A stretch of DNA of 64,000 nucleotides from contig NZ_WIPH01000005.1 of the NCBI RefSeq assembly GCF_009547075.1, forward strand, positions 1 through 64,000, written 5' to 3'. The position numbers and the translations under genes are program-made. Source of the stretch: Gluconobacter aidae (GTDB lineage: Bacteria > Pseudomonadota > Alphaproteobacteria > Acetobacterales > Acetobacteraceae). The notes below the pieces were generated by a model that was not told the DNA's origin, did no database searches, and was given only the letters and a program-made list of their open reading frames with translations. Shown here piece after piece: positions 8,949-17,862 of this stretch (positions are counted from its first letter, which is position 1; each line of letters starts with the position of its first letter).

Positions 8949-11333
8949 TCAGAAACGCTGGTCAATTCCCGTGAGAATCGTCCGGCGCAGACCGTACTGT
9001 GGTGCCCCTACACCGATGCCGCTACCATCACGCAGCAGATAGGTCCGATCGAACAGGTTTGTCACGTCCAGACGCAACTGCGTGCGCTTGAGGAATGGAA
9101 CGTGGAACAGGTTGTTGAACGACTGGACGAGTGACAGGTTGAACGTCGCATATTGCGGCACGGAAGCCCCGTTAGGCGTCGCACCATCGGCCCGCAGACC
9201 ACTGCCATAAACCATCGTGGCAGACAGACGCAGCGGGTGGCCAGTCTTGTGGAAGAAGGAATAGCTTCCACCAGCAGAGGCGGTCCAGCGCTGATCGTGA
9301 TCCAGATGGATCCAGTGCTTGCTGGTATAAGCGAGATCGTCGGGATCGAAGTTCCACTGGGCCGTAGTGATGTCCTTGCCAATGGCACGCGACCACGCGA
9401 AATTGCCATACACGCTGAACGCACCACGGGTGTAGTCTGTGGCAAATTCGTAACCATTGACCTGCCCGCGACGATAGTTGAACGCCGACAGAATGACCGG
9501 AGAGCCGAACTGCCCTTCGTCGATCATGTTCTTGGCGAGCTTCACATACGCATCGAACGACGCATGCCAGCCCGGCAGAATGGTCTGTGAGAAGCCTGCA
9601 TCAAAGTAATGATCGCGCTCGGCCTTCACATTGCTGTTCAGGAACGTCCCCGGAGCCGCGGATGTATTGACGAACTTGTTCAGCGACGTGCCACCCACCA
9701 GTTCGAACGGCGGCGGCGTGAAGTAACGCGAATAACCCGCATGGAACGTACCACCGCGCCAGGGCTTGTAGACAATGTTCAGACGCGGGCTGACCTGCTT
9801 GGCATGGGTATATTCATCCACACCATCAAACCGCAGACCGTAATTGATCGTCAGGTTCTTCAGCGGGCGCCATTCGTCCTGCACATACAGACCGTACATC
9901 CAGCCTGTCCGGCCTGTGCCGTCATGGATGGTGAGCGGGTTGTCGGAATAGACCGCATTGCCATCAGCATCTTCGCCGCTCTGGGGGTAAACGGTCGAAT
10001 CCGATTTGGAAGTGTTCCGTTCCACATAGATCTGATAGCCGAAGCGAACCGTATGGTCCTTCGCGGCCTGCCAGGTCGCATCCGTCTGCGTTCCGGTCGA
10101 AAAGACCGAACGCGCCGCACGCTGGGCAATGCCGTTATAGATCAGATCGCCCAGCGGATCGGGCGAATAACGCAGGGAACTGTAACGCATGACGGCGGAC
10201 GTCTGGAAACTCAGCCTGCCCATGTCTTTCTGAAGGGACAGAATACCGAAATCCGTGATTTCCTTCTGATGCTCGTTCAGGCTGGAACTGTCACCGTTGC
10301 CATACAGCTTCTGGGACAGATCACTGTTGGCAAAGGACGGATTGGCGAACTGACGCTGCTGTCCCGGATTGTTGGGAAGCTGGTATTCCGCATTGGACAC
10401 GCCGGCGGTGAAGCTGATCCGAGTGTTCTCGTCCACCGTGTAACGGGCATGGCCCAGGAAGTGATACTGATTTGTCAGATCGTGGATTGCGTTGAAGCTC
10501 GACGTGGTGTTTTCGATACCGACACGGTTGTGCACGAAATCACCCGTCGCAAACCAGTCCCATTTGCCATGATGGCCGCCAAACTGCGCGGATGGGAAGA
10601 AATAGTCACGTGCACCACCATAGATCGAAACGTCCCCCCCGGCATCGGAATAGCCGTTCTTCGTTGTGATATCGATCACACCGGCCTGAAGGAAACCGTA
10701 CTCGCTCGGAAGGGCACCTGTCGTCAGCGACATGGAATGGGCAAAGCGCGTCATGAGCGTCTGTCCGAAAACGCTCATGCCCTCAGGAAGCGCCACCCCA
10801 TCGAGACGGAACTGAACTTCGTTATGATCGCCACGAATATGGATCTGGCCGTAGCTGTCCTGTGCAACGCCGGGGGCCTGAAGCAGCAGAGTGTTCAAAC
10901 CCGCGTTATCGCCTCCGGGATTCGTCTCGATGGCCTCTCGCGAAAAGCTGTACGTCGTTGCGCCGGTCGAAGGCTGAAGTGCCGCCCGCGCGCGTTCGAG
11001 ATGCGCGTTGACGCTGACATTGTCTTCACCGAGGCGGCTGACTTCGGTAGTCGTCGTTCCATGTTCATTATCGGAATGGCCAAATCCTGCGCGCCCCACG
11101 GTGTCAGCGCTGTCTTCGAGCGGTCCCGAAGCTGATCCAGAAACCGGCCCTGCCGCCCGCGTGGCCGCGGGTTTAGGCGCGGCCACGCGGATGCCTGCCC
11201 TAGCCACCGTCGTTTTTGTCGGGGATGCGGGCGTGGCCGTCTCCGTCATGGTCTGGGCAAACGCCGGACCGGCCAGGGCAGTGGTGCACCCCAGTAGCAG
11301 AACAAAGGAACGCGCGGACACGAAGGATGGCAT
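8949..11333 (-). CDS. TonB-dependent outer-membrane receptor
   Basis: From the ATG at 11333 the protein is 794 residues with a clear signal peptide ending AGPAFAQ. An upstream in-frame ATG at 11390 would bury this signal. A plug domain follows (IRGDHNEVQFRLDGVALPEG and GVIDITTKNG motifs), then a 22-strand barrel ending in the usual terminal Phe. The region between signal and plug is long and low in complexity (Ala, Thr, Pro, Ser). The ligand cannot be read from sequence; siderophores, cobalamin or sugars are all possible. It is divergent from a second receptor gene across a region holding two palindromes. Confidence 0.88.
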   Translation of the reverse strand: MPSFVSARSFVLLLGCTTALAGPAFAQTMTETATPASPTKTTVARAGIRVAAPKPAATRAAGPVSGSASGPLEDSADTVGRAGFGHSDNEHGTTTTEVSRLGEDNVSVNAHLERARAALQPSTGATTYSFSREAIETNPGGDNAGLNTLLLQAPGVAQDSYGQIHIRGDHNEVQFRLDGVALPEGMSVFGQTLMTRFAHSMSLTTGALPSEYGFLQAGVIDITTKNGYSDAGGDVSIYGGARDYFFPSAQFGGHHGKWDWFATGDFVHNRVGIENTTSSFNAIHDLTNQYHFLGHARYTVDENTRISFTAGVSNAEYQLPNNPGQQRQFANPSFANSDLSQKLYGNGDSSSLNEHQKEITDFGILSLQKDMGRLSFQTSAVMRYSSLRYSPDPLGDLIYNGIAQRAARSVFSTGTQTDATWQAAKDHTVRFGYQIYVERNTSKSDSTVYPQSGEDADGNAVYSDNPLTIHDGTGRTGWMYGLYVQDEWRPLKNLTINYGLRFDGVDEYTHAKQVSPRLNIVYKPWRGGTFHAGYSRYFTPPPFELVGGTSLNKFVNTSAAPGTFLNSNVKAERDHYFDAGFSQTILPGWHASFDAYVKLAKNMIDEGQFGSPVILSAFNYRRGQVNGYEFATDYTRGAFSVYGNFAWSRAIGKDITTAQWNFDPDDLAYTSKHWIHLDHDQRWTASAGGSYSFFHKTGHPLRLSATMVYGSGLRADGATPNGASVPQYATFNLSLVQSFNNLFHVPFLKRTQLRLDVTNLFDRTYLLRDGSGIGVGAPQYGLRRTILTGIDQRF

Positions 11334-11371
11334 GAAACCCCCGGCTAAGGATGAAATGTGGCGATGAAGAG

Positions 11372-11407
11372 AGATCGGACGGCGTGGCATCCGGATCAGT
11401 CCGATCT
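11372..11407. promoter_or_regulatory. 9-bp inverted repeat between divergent receptor genes
   Basis: AGATCGGAC (11372-11380) and GTCCGATCT (11399-11407) are perfect complements separated by 18 bases, which themselves contain the palindrome atccggat. The element lies 39 bases upstream of the minus-strand receptor start, in its leader or promoter. It could be a regulator site or an RNA hairpin. Confidence 0.4.
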
Positions 11408-11408
11408 T

Positions 11409-11427
11409 TTATGATGTTATATCATAA
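11409..11427. promoter_or_regulatory. AT-rich palindrome, candidate operator for both receptor genes
   Basis: TTATGAT (11409-11415) and ATCATAA (11421-11427) form a perfect 7-bp dyad with a 5-base spacer, adjacent to the previous inverted repeat. It sits in an AT-rich pocket between the two divergent receptor genes, as expected for a dimeric regulator site. It does not match the Fur consensus well. Confidence 0.4.
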
Positions 11428-11543
11428 CAGTTCAAGGGGTTTTACGCCTTCGACCAGCTCTATTATAAGCAGGCCTGTCCCAATCGGTTTGCGGTGTGTC
11501 TTTCAGGCACGATTCCGCTTCTCGTTTCTTTCTGGAAGCTCCT

Positions 11544-13895
11544 GTGACCCTGCCGCTTCGAAAGGCGCTTTTCCTGAGCGCCACCCTCCTTGGGCCTTCC
11601 CTTTCCGCCGCATCCGGCGCCGCCGCGGTACCACATACGAAACATACGGGAGCGCGGACCGGACATTTCGTGACACCAAAACAGTCCTCCCCGTCTGCCC
11701 GGCCAGTCCCGCACAGACCTGCGCGCGCATCTGCGCCGCATGATCTTCAGTCACGTGACGCCGAAACGATTGCCGTCACGGCCCGGCGGACGGACTTCGC
11801 CTTTGTCGCCGCCCAGCATCTTCCGGATGCCGACACGCGCCTGACCGCCGACCGCCTGACGCAGCGTGGCGTCGTGACGCTACGGGATCTGGAGCGCGTT
11901 GCGCCAAACCTGACAATCCAGTCCATCAATGGCACGGCCTCGACCAATTTCTATCTGCGTGGCGTCGGCTTCAACGACTTCACGCAGAACAACATTCCAA
12001 CCGTCATGACCTATTTCGATGACGTTCCTTTCGCCTTTTCAACCATGGCAAGCGGGCTGATGTTCGATCTGGCGGACGCCACCGTCACTCCCGGTCCCGT
12101 CGGCACCACGCACGGCCAGTCCGACACGGGCGGCGAAGTCCGCTTCCGCACCGCTGATCCGACCAGCACCCTGCATTATGGGGCCAGCCAGGACATTGCC
12201 TCCTACGCTCGCAGCCGCAGCGAGGCCTATATTTCCGGCCCGATCGCCAGGGGGCTGGATTTCCGTCTGGCCGGACAGATCCGCCAGGGCGGCGGCTGGC
12301 AGACCGACCCGCAGAACGGCGCCCATCTGGGCGACGCGGATTCCTATGCCCTGCGTGGCAAACTGCGCTGGCATTCGGATGACAACCGCACCACGATCCT
12401 GCTCTCCGGCCATTTCGTGCAGGACAACAGCCAGGTCGTCACAAGCCAGGCCGTCCACCGCCTGATCGGCACGAGTGGCCTGCCCCGGCTCGGCCAGACA
12501 CAGGCCGAATGGTCCGTCCGTCCGCAATTCGCCAACCTGATCGGACGCCCGGAAAGCCTCAAACCCAGCGAACACAACCAGTTCTGGGGCTGGGACCTGC
12601 ATATGGACCATGATTTCGGGTTCGCGAAAGTCACATCCGTCACGGCCTTCGAGACCGAGCGGCAGGGCGAATATACCGATCAGGACGGCACGTCCCGCTC
12701 CGAAGCCGACACCTACCGCACCATCAGCGCCAACGCCTTCACGCAGGAACTGCGTCTGGGTTCCAGCAATCCCGATAACCGCCTGCAATGGGTGGTCGGC
12801 GCGTTCTACCAGCGCAGCCGCATGAAACAGCGCTTCTTCTTCGATTACACGGACTATGCGGCGCGCGGTTACATGATGGCGACGTCTTTTTCCATGAATC
12901 AGGAAAGCACGTCCGAATTCGGGCATATCAGCTATCGCCTGCCGCATAACGTGACGTTGTTTGCCGGGCTGCTGCACGAAATCGACGACCGCAGCCTGCC
13001 GGGCCTGACGTCGGAAATCTTCGGCGGAAAGACGACTGAGTTTCATGGCGAGAGCACGGCCTCGGCGCAGTTCGCAGGTCAGGTCGGAGTGTCATGGCAG
13101 GCCACGAAAAACACGCTCGTCTATTACAAGATGAGCAAGGGCTTCAAACCCGGCGGCTTCAGCGCCAACAACACCCAGATCCAGGCGCAGCTCGATCCGT
13201 TCGGCCCTGAGACGGTGCTGACCTACGAACTCGGCTTCAAGAGCGACCCGATCCCCAATGTCCTGCGTCTGAACGGTGCCGCCTTCTATAACGATTTTCA
13301 TAACCAGCAGGTCGTGGGCACGGTTCTGATCCCGAATTACGGACCGCTGAGCGAAATCACGAACGTCCCCAAATCCGAAAGCTGGGGCTTTGAAGGGACG
13401 ATTGAACTTCATCCCATACGCCATGTCTTCATAACGCAGAATATCGGCTGGCAGCGAGGCAATTATCAGGATTTCCTGAACGTCAACCGGGCAGCGACCA
13501 ATGCCGCCTATGCCAAAACGGGCGTCTGGCGCGCTATTACGAACAACTTCGCCGGCGTGGATAACGGGCAGCCCAAACTGACCCTGAACGGTCAGGCCGA
13601 ATGGCGGCAGCCCCTCACATCAGCCCTCGGGCTGGATATCGGCCCGGACTGGTCATATCGCGGCAGCCAGGCCATCGCCGTCGGCGGCACCGGCTTTTAT
13701 CGCCTGCCACCCTATTTCCTGCTCGGCGCCCATGCGACCCTGCGTCCCTCATCGGGGAAATGGGAAGCCACGGTCTACGCCTCGAACCTGCTCAACCGCA
13801 GCTTTTTCGAAAGCGGCGGCATGGCGACAACAACCTATTTCTACATCCCCGGACCGCCACGATTCATCGGAGGCCGCGTCTCGTACGGCTTCTGA
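11544..13895 (+). CDS. TonB-dependent receptor
   Basis: I choose the GTG at 11544 because a GGAAG ribosome-binding site lies just before it and the protein then begins with a typical signal peptide (VTLPLRKALFLSATLLGPSL). An ATG at 11496 gives a 16-residue extension. The mature protein of about 783 residues has a TonB-box-like segment (ETIAVTARR), a plug with FYLRGVGFNDFTQ, and a beta-barrel with repeated aromatic-girdle strands ending RVSYGF. It resembles the iron-complex/sucrose-type receptor group common in acetic acid bacteria. The ligand is unknown. It converges on a TetR regulator gene. Confidence 0.87.
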   Translation: MTLPLRKALFLSATLLGPSLSAASGAAAVPHTKHTGARTGHFVTPKQSSPSARPVPHRPARASAPHDLQSRDAETIAVTARRTDFAFVAAQHLPDADTRLTADRLTQRGVVTLRDLERVAPNLTIQSINGTASTNFYLRGVGFNDFTQNNIPTVMTYFDDVPFAFSTMASGLMFDLADATVTPGPVGTTHGQSDTGGEVRFRTADPTSTLHYGASQDIASYARSRSEAYISGPIARGLDFRLAGQIRQGGGWQTDPQNGAHLGDADSYALRGKLRWHSDDNRTTILLSGHFVQDNSQVVTSQAVHRLIGTSGLPRLGQTQAEWSVRPQFANLIGRPESLKPSEHNQFWGWDLHMDHDFGFAKVTSVTAFETERQGEYTDQDGTSRSEADTYRTISANAFTQELRLGSSNPDNRLQWVVGAFYQRSRMKQRFFFDYTDYAARGYMMATSFSMNQESTSEFGHISYRLPHNVTLFAGLLHEIDDRSLPGLTSEIFGGKTTEFHGESTASAQFAGQVGVSWQATKNTLVYYKMSKGFKPGGFSANNTQIQAQLDPFGPETVLTYELGFKSDPIPNVLRLNGAAFYNDFHNQQVVGTVLIPNYGPLSEITNVPKSESWGFEGTIELHPIRHVFITQNIGWQRGNYQDFLNVNRAATNAAYAKTGVWRAITNNFAGVDNGQPKLTLNGQAEWRQPLTSALGLDIGPDWSYRGSQAIAVGGTGFYRLPPYFLLGAHATLRPSSGKWEATVYASNLLNRSFFESGGMATTTYFYIPGPPRFIGGRVSYGF

Positions 13896-13911
13896 GCGCT
13901 GCCGGAACGGA

Positions 13912-14565
13912 TCAGCCGGAAATCAGGCTGTGAGCGAGAGAGCGGATTTCCTTAAGGGTGCGCGCCGCATCCATGGGCTCGCGCCCCAGAAGATTCATGG
14001 CCCGGAAATGGATCGTGCTGAGCAGCATGTCCAGGACCGTGTCGGGATGCTGGTAGAAGACCTTCTCGCCTCGCCGACTTGCCCGCTCAAAAAAAAGCGC
14101 CATCTGCGCCCGCGCCGGCACCACGCTCACTTCCCATAAAACCTGACCGAATTCGGGGTCATGCACAGCCTCACCCAGCAGAGTGCCGTAAGTGCGGCCC
14201 AGAGGAGTATCCAGAAACCGGATACGCGCCGCGATCAGTTCATCCACATCTCCCGTGAAGCTGCCTGTATCAATCTGCGGGGTCAGATCGTCACGCCACA
14301 GACGGATCGCATCAAAAAACATGGCCTGTTTCGTCGGCCAGCGACGATAGACCGTCGCGGTCGACACTCCGGCGGCCTTGGCGACGCGGCTGATGGTGAG
14401 GCCCTGATAGCCCTCTTCCACGAGCACCTGCGCGATCGCCGCAAGGATATTATCCTTGAGCCTCAGATTGACCGGCCGGCCCGGTGCGCGGGTAGCCGTC
14501 CGGTCCCGAGTGGGAACGTGGATGTTCTTGAGCGGTAAAGTATGCGGCACTATGGTCTGTGACAT
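13912..14565 (-). CDS. TetR/AcrR family transcriptional regulator
   Basis: From the ATG at 14565, preceded by an AGAGGGG ribosome-binding site, the protein is 217 residues. The N-terminal helix-turn-helix is clear (GLTISRVAKAAGVSTATVYR), followed by the usual YRRWPTKQAMFFDAI motif. The C-terminal domain belongs to the TetR_C group that binds small hydrophobic ligands. The first 35 residues form a basic extension before the helix-turn-helix. Its target is not obvious: it converges with one receptor gene and is downstream of a cytochrome c gene. A palindrome 96 bases upstream may be its own operator. Confidence 0.85.
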   Translation of the reverse strand: MSQTIVPHTLPLKNIHVPTRDRTATRAPGRPVNLRLKDNILAAIAQVLVEEGYQGLTISRVAKAAGVSTATVYRRWPTKQAMFFDAIRLWRDDLTPQIDTGSFTGDVDELIAARIRFLDTPLGRTYGTLLGEAVHDPEFGQVLWEVSVVPARAQMALFFERASRRGEKVFYQHPDTVLDMLLSTIHFRAMNLLGREPMDAARTLKEIRSLAHSLISG

Positions 14566-14660
14566 GGTCGTTCCCCTCTCTGGCCATTTCACCGGCTGGC
14601 ATCACGTGGAATGAACGCAGCTAGTCAGATATGGACCCGCCGTTACAAGACGCATTTACG

Positions 14661-14676
14661 TTTGTTTGGTAACAAA
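14661..14676. promoter_or_regulatory. Candidate TetR operator
   Basis: TTTGTT-TGGT-AACAAA is a perfect 6-bp dyad with a 4-base centre, in the short region upstream of the tetR-type gene and just after the 3' end of the cytochrome c gene. The size and symmetry suit an autoregulatory TetR site. Confidence 0.4.
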
Positions 14677-14692
14677 ATATGTCCGTTTTCCG

Positions 14693-15184
14693 TCAGGGGA
14701 TCACGTGAGCCGTCTGAAGAGCGGCCCTTTTCGCCTGGACCGCGGCAGCATCCATTGGTGCGGCCCTGACGGAGGCCACATCCTGGGCGGATATCCCCCC
14801 GGTCGCCGCGCTGTTACCCAGAGTGCTGACATAGGCCAGGACGGCTGCGATATCCTCATCCGACAGCGCACGGAATGAAGGCATGAATCCCTTGTAGGAC
14901 TGTCCGTCCACCGTGATCGGACCATGCAGCCCGTTCAGCAGAACCGCCGCCAGATACGCTTTTCCGTCCGGGTTGCCCGCAATCTGCCCGACCCGCCCCG
15001 CAAGCGGGGGGAAAGTCCCCGGACGCCCCGCGCCCGCAGGTCCGTGACACATCGCGCATTTTCCCCGGTACAGCGCCGCCCCATCCGCCGCTATAGCCCT
15101 GGGGGCCATACCGGAAAACGCCATGAGCGACATCAGGCCCAGAAGAGCCGCAGGCATGATCCTGAAACGGGATTTCGATGTCAT
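14693..15184 (-). CDS. Periplasmic c-type cytochrome, single heme
   Basis: The 163-residue protein has a signal peptide (ending near RAIAAD) and one heme site, CAMCH, at residues 43-47. A methionine near MPSFRALSDEDIAAVLAYV is the probable axial ligand in the class I cytochrome c fold. It is divergent from petABC across 164 bases, so it may carry electrons from the bc1 complex or be co-regulated with it. It resembles alcohol-dehydrogenase-type cytochrome domains but is a standalone protein. Confidence 0.88.
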   Translation of the reverse strand: MTSKSRFRIMPAALLGLMSLMAFSGMAPRAIAADGAALYRGKCAMCHGPAGAGRPGTFPPLAGRVGQIAGNPDGKAYLAAVLLNGLHGPITVDGQSYKGFMPSFRALSDEDIAAVLAYVSTLGNSAATGGISAQDVASVRAAPMDAAAVQAKRAALQTAHVIP

Positions 15185-15348
15185 GTCCGGGGCCCTTCCG
15201 CGGTTCGCGTCGTTACATCACTTCGGAAAACACTAGCTCCCAAACGCTCCGAAAGCTACCGCACACCGCCTTTCTCGAAAGCGCAAAGACGCCTATCCTG
15301 CTGTCATCTTTCCTGCCGGGCAGCCGGCGCAGCCGGCAGAGGTTCCGC

Positions 15349-15981
15349 ATGACCCAGAGCGAGACGCCCCCTTCTTCGGATGGCACCAGACGGCGAGATC
15401 TGCTGGCCACCGGGACCGTGGTGCTCGGTTGCGCGGGGGCCTGCGCTCTGGCCGTACCCTTTGTCGAGAGCCTGAAAAACCCGGTGGCAAATCCCCTGTC
15501 CGACCGGCTGCTGGACGTTGATCTGTCGTCTCTCACGCCCGGGCAGGACATGAGCGTGCGCTGGCGGGACTGGCCTGTTTTCATCCAGCGCCGCACACCC
15601 CAGATGCTGGCCGCGCTTCAGGCTCCGGACCATCTGGCCACCCTGCGGGACGCGGACTCGAAAGTCCTTCAGCAGCCAAAGGACGCGACGAACTGGCACC
15701 GTTCGGTCCGTCCGGAATATGGCGTGCTGATCGGAGTCTGCACCCATCTCGGCTGCGTGCCCTCTTTCGAAAAACCCGGCTCCACGCCGGAAGCGAAGGG
15801 GGGATATTTCTGCCCCTGTCACGGATCACACTTCGACGCGGCCGGCCGTGTCGCACGCCGCGCACCCGCGCCCTGCAATCTGCCGGTGCCGCCCGTGACG
15901 TTCCTTTCCGACACGAAACTCCGCATCGGCCACAGCGCGGGTGATCCGGGCTTCAGCATGTCCGACATCCAGCAGATCTGA
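15349..15981 (+). CDS. petA: Ubiquinol-cytochrome c reductase Rieske iron-sulfur subunit
   Basis: The ATG at 15349 follows a GAGG ribosome-binding site and gives 210 residues. The N-terminus has a twin-arginine-like RRRDLLATGT segment and one membrane anchor. The two Rieske cluster motifs are intact: CTHLGC at about 131 and CPCHGSH at about 155, supplying two Cys and two His ligands for the 2Fe-2S cluster. It is the first gene of the petABC operon, 12 bases before cytochrome b. Open frame extends 57 codons upstream, but that reading lacks a plausible signal. Confidence 0.95.
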   Translation: MTQSETPPSSDGTRRRDLLATGTVVLGCAGACALAVPFVESLKNPVANPLSDRLLDVDLSSLTPGQDMSVRWRDWPVFIQRRTPQMLAALQAPDHLATLRDADSKVLQQPKDATNWHRSVRPEYGVLIGVCTHLGCVPSFEKPGSTPEAKGGYFCPCHGSHFDAAGRVARRAPAPCNLPVPPVTFLSDTKLRIGHSAGDPGFSMSDIQQI

Positions 15982-15993
15982 AGACCGGCCCGC

Positions 15994-17172
15994 ATGACTT
16001 CGCCCCTGAAAACACCCGACACAGATCCGCCTGACTGGCTCGAACGCCGCTTGCCGGTCATGAGCCTGCTGCGCCGCCAGTACGTTGCCTTCCCGATGCC
16101 CCGCAACCTCAATGCGTTCTGGAGCTTCGGCGCGTTCCTGATCGTCACGATGGCCTTCATGATCGCCAGCGGCCTGTTCCTCGCGATCAACTACACGCCC
16201 GACATCACGCAGGCCTTCGCCAGCGTCGAGGCCATCGACCGGCAGATCCCCTCGGGCTGGTTCATTCGCAGCCTGCATATGGGCGGCGTGACGATGCTGT
16301 TCGCCTGCCTTTACATCCATATCGGCCGCAGCCTGTGGTACGGCTCCTACAAGGCCCCCCGCGAACTGCTCTGGCTGACCGGACTTGGCCTGATGCTGAT
16401 GGTGATGGTCACGGCCTTTGCCGGTTACGTCCTGCCCTGGGGGCAGATGTCCTACTGGGGGGCCACGGTAATCCTGAACGCCGTCCATGCCATTCCCCTG
16501 ATCGGGCAACCGCTGTCTGAGCTTCTGCTGGGCGGGGACACTTTGGGAAACGTGGCGCTGCATCGGCTTTTCGTGCTGCATTTCACGATGGCCTTTGCGA
16601 TCCTCGGCGTCATCGCCCTGCATGTCGCGGCGCTGCATGTCGTGAAATCGAACAATCCTTCGGGCATTGATCCCGTCAGCCCGAGCCAGACCCTACCGTT
16701 CCACCCCTATTACACCAGCCGCGACGGCTTCGCGCTCTGCCTGTTCCTGATGGTCTATGCCGGGCTGGTCTTTTTCCTGCCCGACCTGCTGACGCTGGCC
16801 GACAACTACGTTCAGGCCAACCCGCTCGTCACACCACGAGACATCCGGCCGGAATGGTATTTCGCACCGTTCTACGCGATCCTCCGCGCCGTCCCTTCCC
16901 GCCTCGGCGGGCTTCTCCTCGCCTCGGGGAGCCTTGCCGTCCTGTTCACGCTCCCCTGGCTGGACCGCTCCGCCCTTCGCCCCGCAACCCGGCGACCGAT
17001 GGTGCGCCTGTCCCTGCCCCTCGCCTTCGCGGCCTTCATGGTGCTCGGCGTCGCCGGGATGCACGCACCGACCCCGGCATGGCTGCTTGCCAGCCGCGTG
17101 GCGATAGCCTGGTGGTTCATCCATTTCCTGCTCGTCATGCCACTGGCCTCTGAACGGGAGATGTCGTCATGA
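15994..17172 (+). CDS. petB: Cytochrome b of the bc1 complex
   Basis: This 392-residue multi-spanning protein carries both heme pairs with the canonical 13-residue spacing (His at about 95/109 and 196/210) and the quinol-site PEWY motif at about 286. It forms the membrane core of the bc1 complex, oxidising ubiquinol and passing electrons to the Rieske centre and to heme b. It overlaps the cytochrome c1 gene by 4 bases. The length is slightly short of mitochondrial-type alphaproteobacterial cytochrome b. Confidence 0.95.
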   Translation: MTSPLKTPDTDPPDWLERRLPVMSLLRRQYVAFPMPRNLNAFWSFGAFLIVTMAFMIASGLFLAINYTPDITQAFASVEAIDRQIPSGWFIRSLHMGGVTMLFACLYIHIGRSLWYGSYKAPRELLWLTGLGLMLMVMVTAFAGYVLPWGQMSYWGATVILNAVHAIPLIGQPLSELLLGGDTLGNVALHRLFVLHFTMAFAILGVIALHVAALHVVKSNNPSGIDPVSPSQTLPFHPYYTSRDGFALCLFLMVYAGLVFFLPDLLTLADNYVQANPLVTPRDIRPEWYFAPFYAILRAVPSRLGGLLLASGSLAVLFTLPWLDRSALRPATRRPMVRLSLPLAFAAFMVLGVAGMHAPTPAWLLASRVAIAWWFIHFLLVMPLASEREMSS

Positions 17173-17861
17173 CGCGCTGGACCCGGAACCTCATACTCGT
17201 CGCCAGCCTGACAGCCCTTCCCGCCTGTGCGAGCACGCCCGCCCAGCGCGGCCTGATGGTTTTCCAGCAGGTGTGCAGCGCCTGCCATGGCATGGAACAC
17301 GTCGCATATGGCGACATGAGCAGCCTCGGCCTCTCGCCGGATGAGATCCGCAAATGGGCCGCCGACCAGCAGATGCCCAATGGCACGGATGATAATGGCG
17401 ATCCGAAAACCCGTCCCGCCACAGCCACCGATCCCATTCTGTCGCCTTACCCCAACGAGGCCATGGGGCGCCTCGCCAATCACGGACTGCTCCCGCCCGA
17501 TCTCTCCCGGCTGGCCCTGACCCTCCCTGGGGGCGCCGAAGAAATCCGGCAGATCCTGCTCTCTTATGCTCCCACACCTGCGGGCATGACGCTCGACGAA
17601 GGGCGCTATTACAACACCGCTTTGAAATGGAAGCATATCGGCATGCCCCCGCCCCTTCAGGACGGCATGCTGACCTATCCCGACGGCACGCCTGCGACCT
17701 CCGCGCAGATGGCCAACGACGTCTCGGCCTTTCTCGACTGGATCGCCCATCCGCATCAGGCCGAACGCCGACGGATCGGCGTCTATGTCGTAACCTATCT
17801 CGCCCTGATGGCGTTCCTGACCTTCCTGTTGCAGCGCCGCATCTGGAGAGCACATCGCTGA
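17169..17861 (+). CDS. petC: Cytochrome c1 of the bc1 complex
   Basis: The 230-residue protein has an N-terminal export signal, the heme site CSACH at residues 36-40, the sixth-ligand region GMPPPLQDGM typical of cytochrome c1, and a single C-terminal membrane anchor (about 205-225) with a basic cytosolic end. The signal contains ALPACAS, a cysteine near the expected cleavage point; this resembles a lipobox only loosely. It is the last gene of the operon and converges with an STN-domain gene only 1 base away. It accepts electrons from the Rieske centre. Confidence 0.94.
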   Translation: MTRWTRNLILVASLTALPACASTPAQRGLMVFQQVCSACHGMEHVAYGDMSSLGLSPDEIRKWAADQQMPNGTDDNGDPKTRPATATDPILSPYPNEAMGRLANHGLLPPDLSRLALTLPGGAEEIRQILLSYAPTPAGMTLDEGRYYNTALKWKHIGMPPPLQDGMLTYPDGTPATSAQMANDVSAFLDWIAHPHQAERRRIGVYVVTYLALMAFLTFLLQRRIWRAHR

Positions 17862-17862
17862 A

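Noticed and set aside
15301-15340. Direct repeats of GCAGCCGGC before petA
   Set aside because: Only two or three short GC-rich copies, likely chance in this composition.
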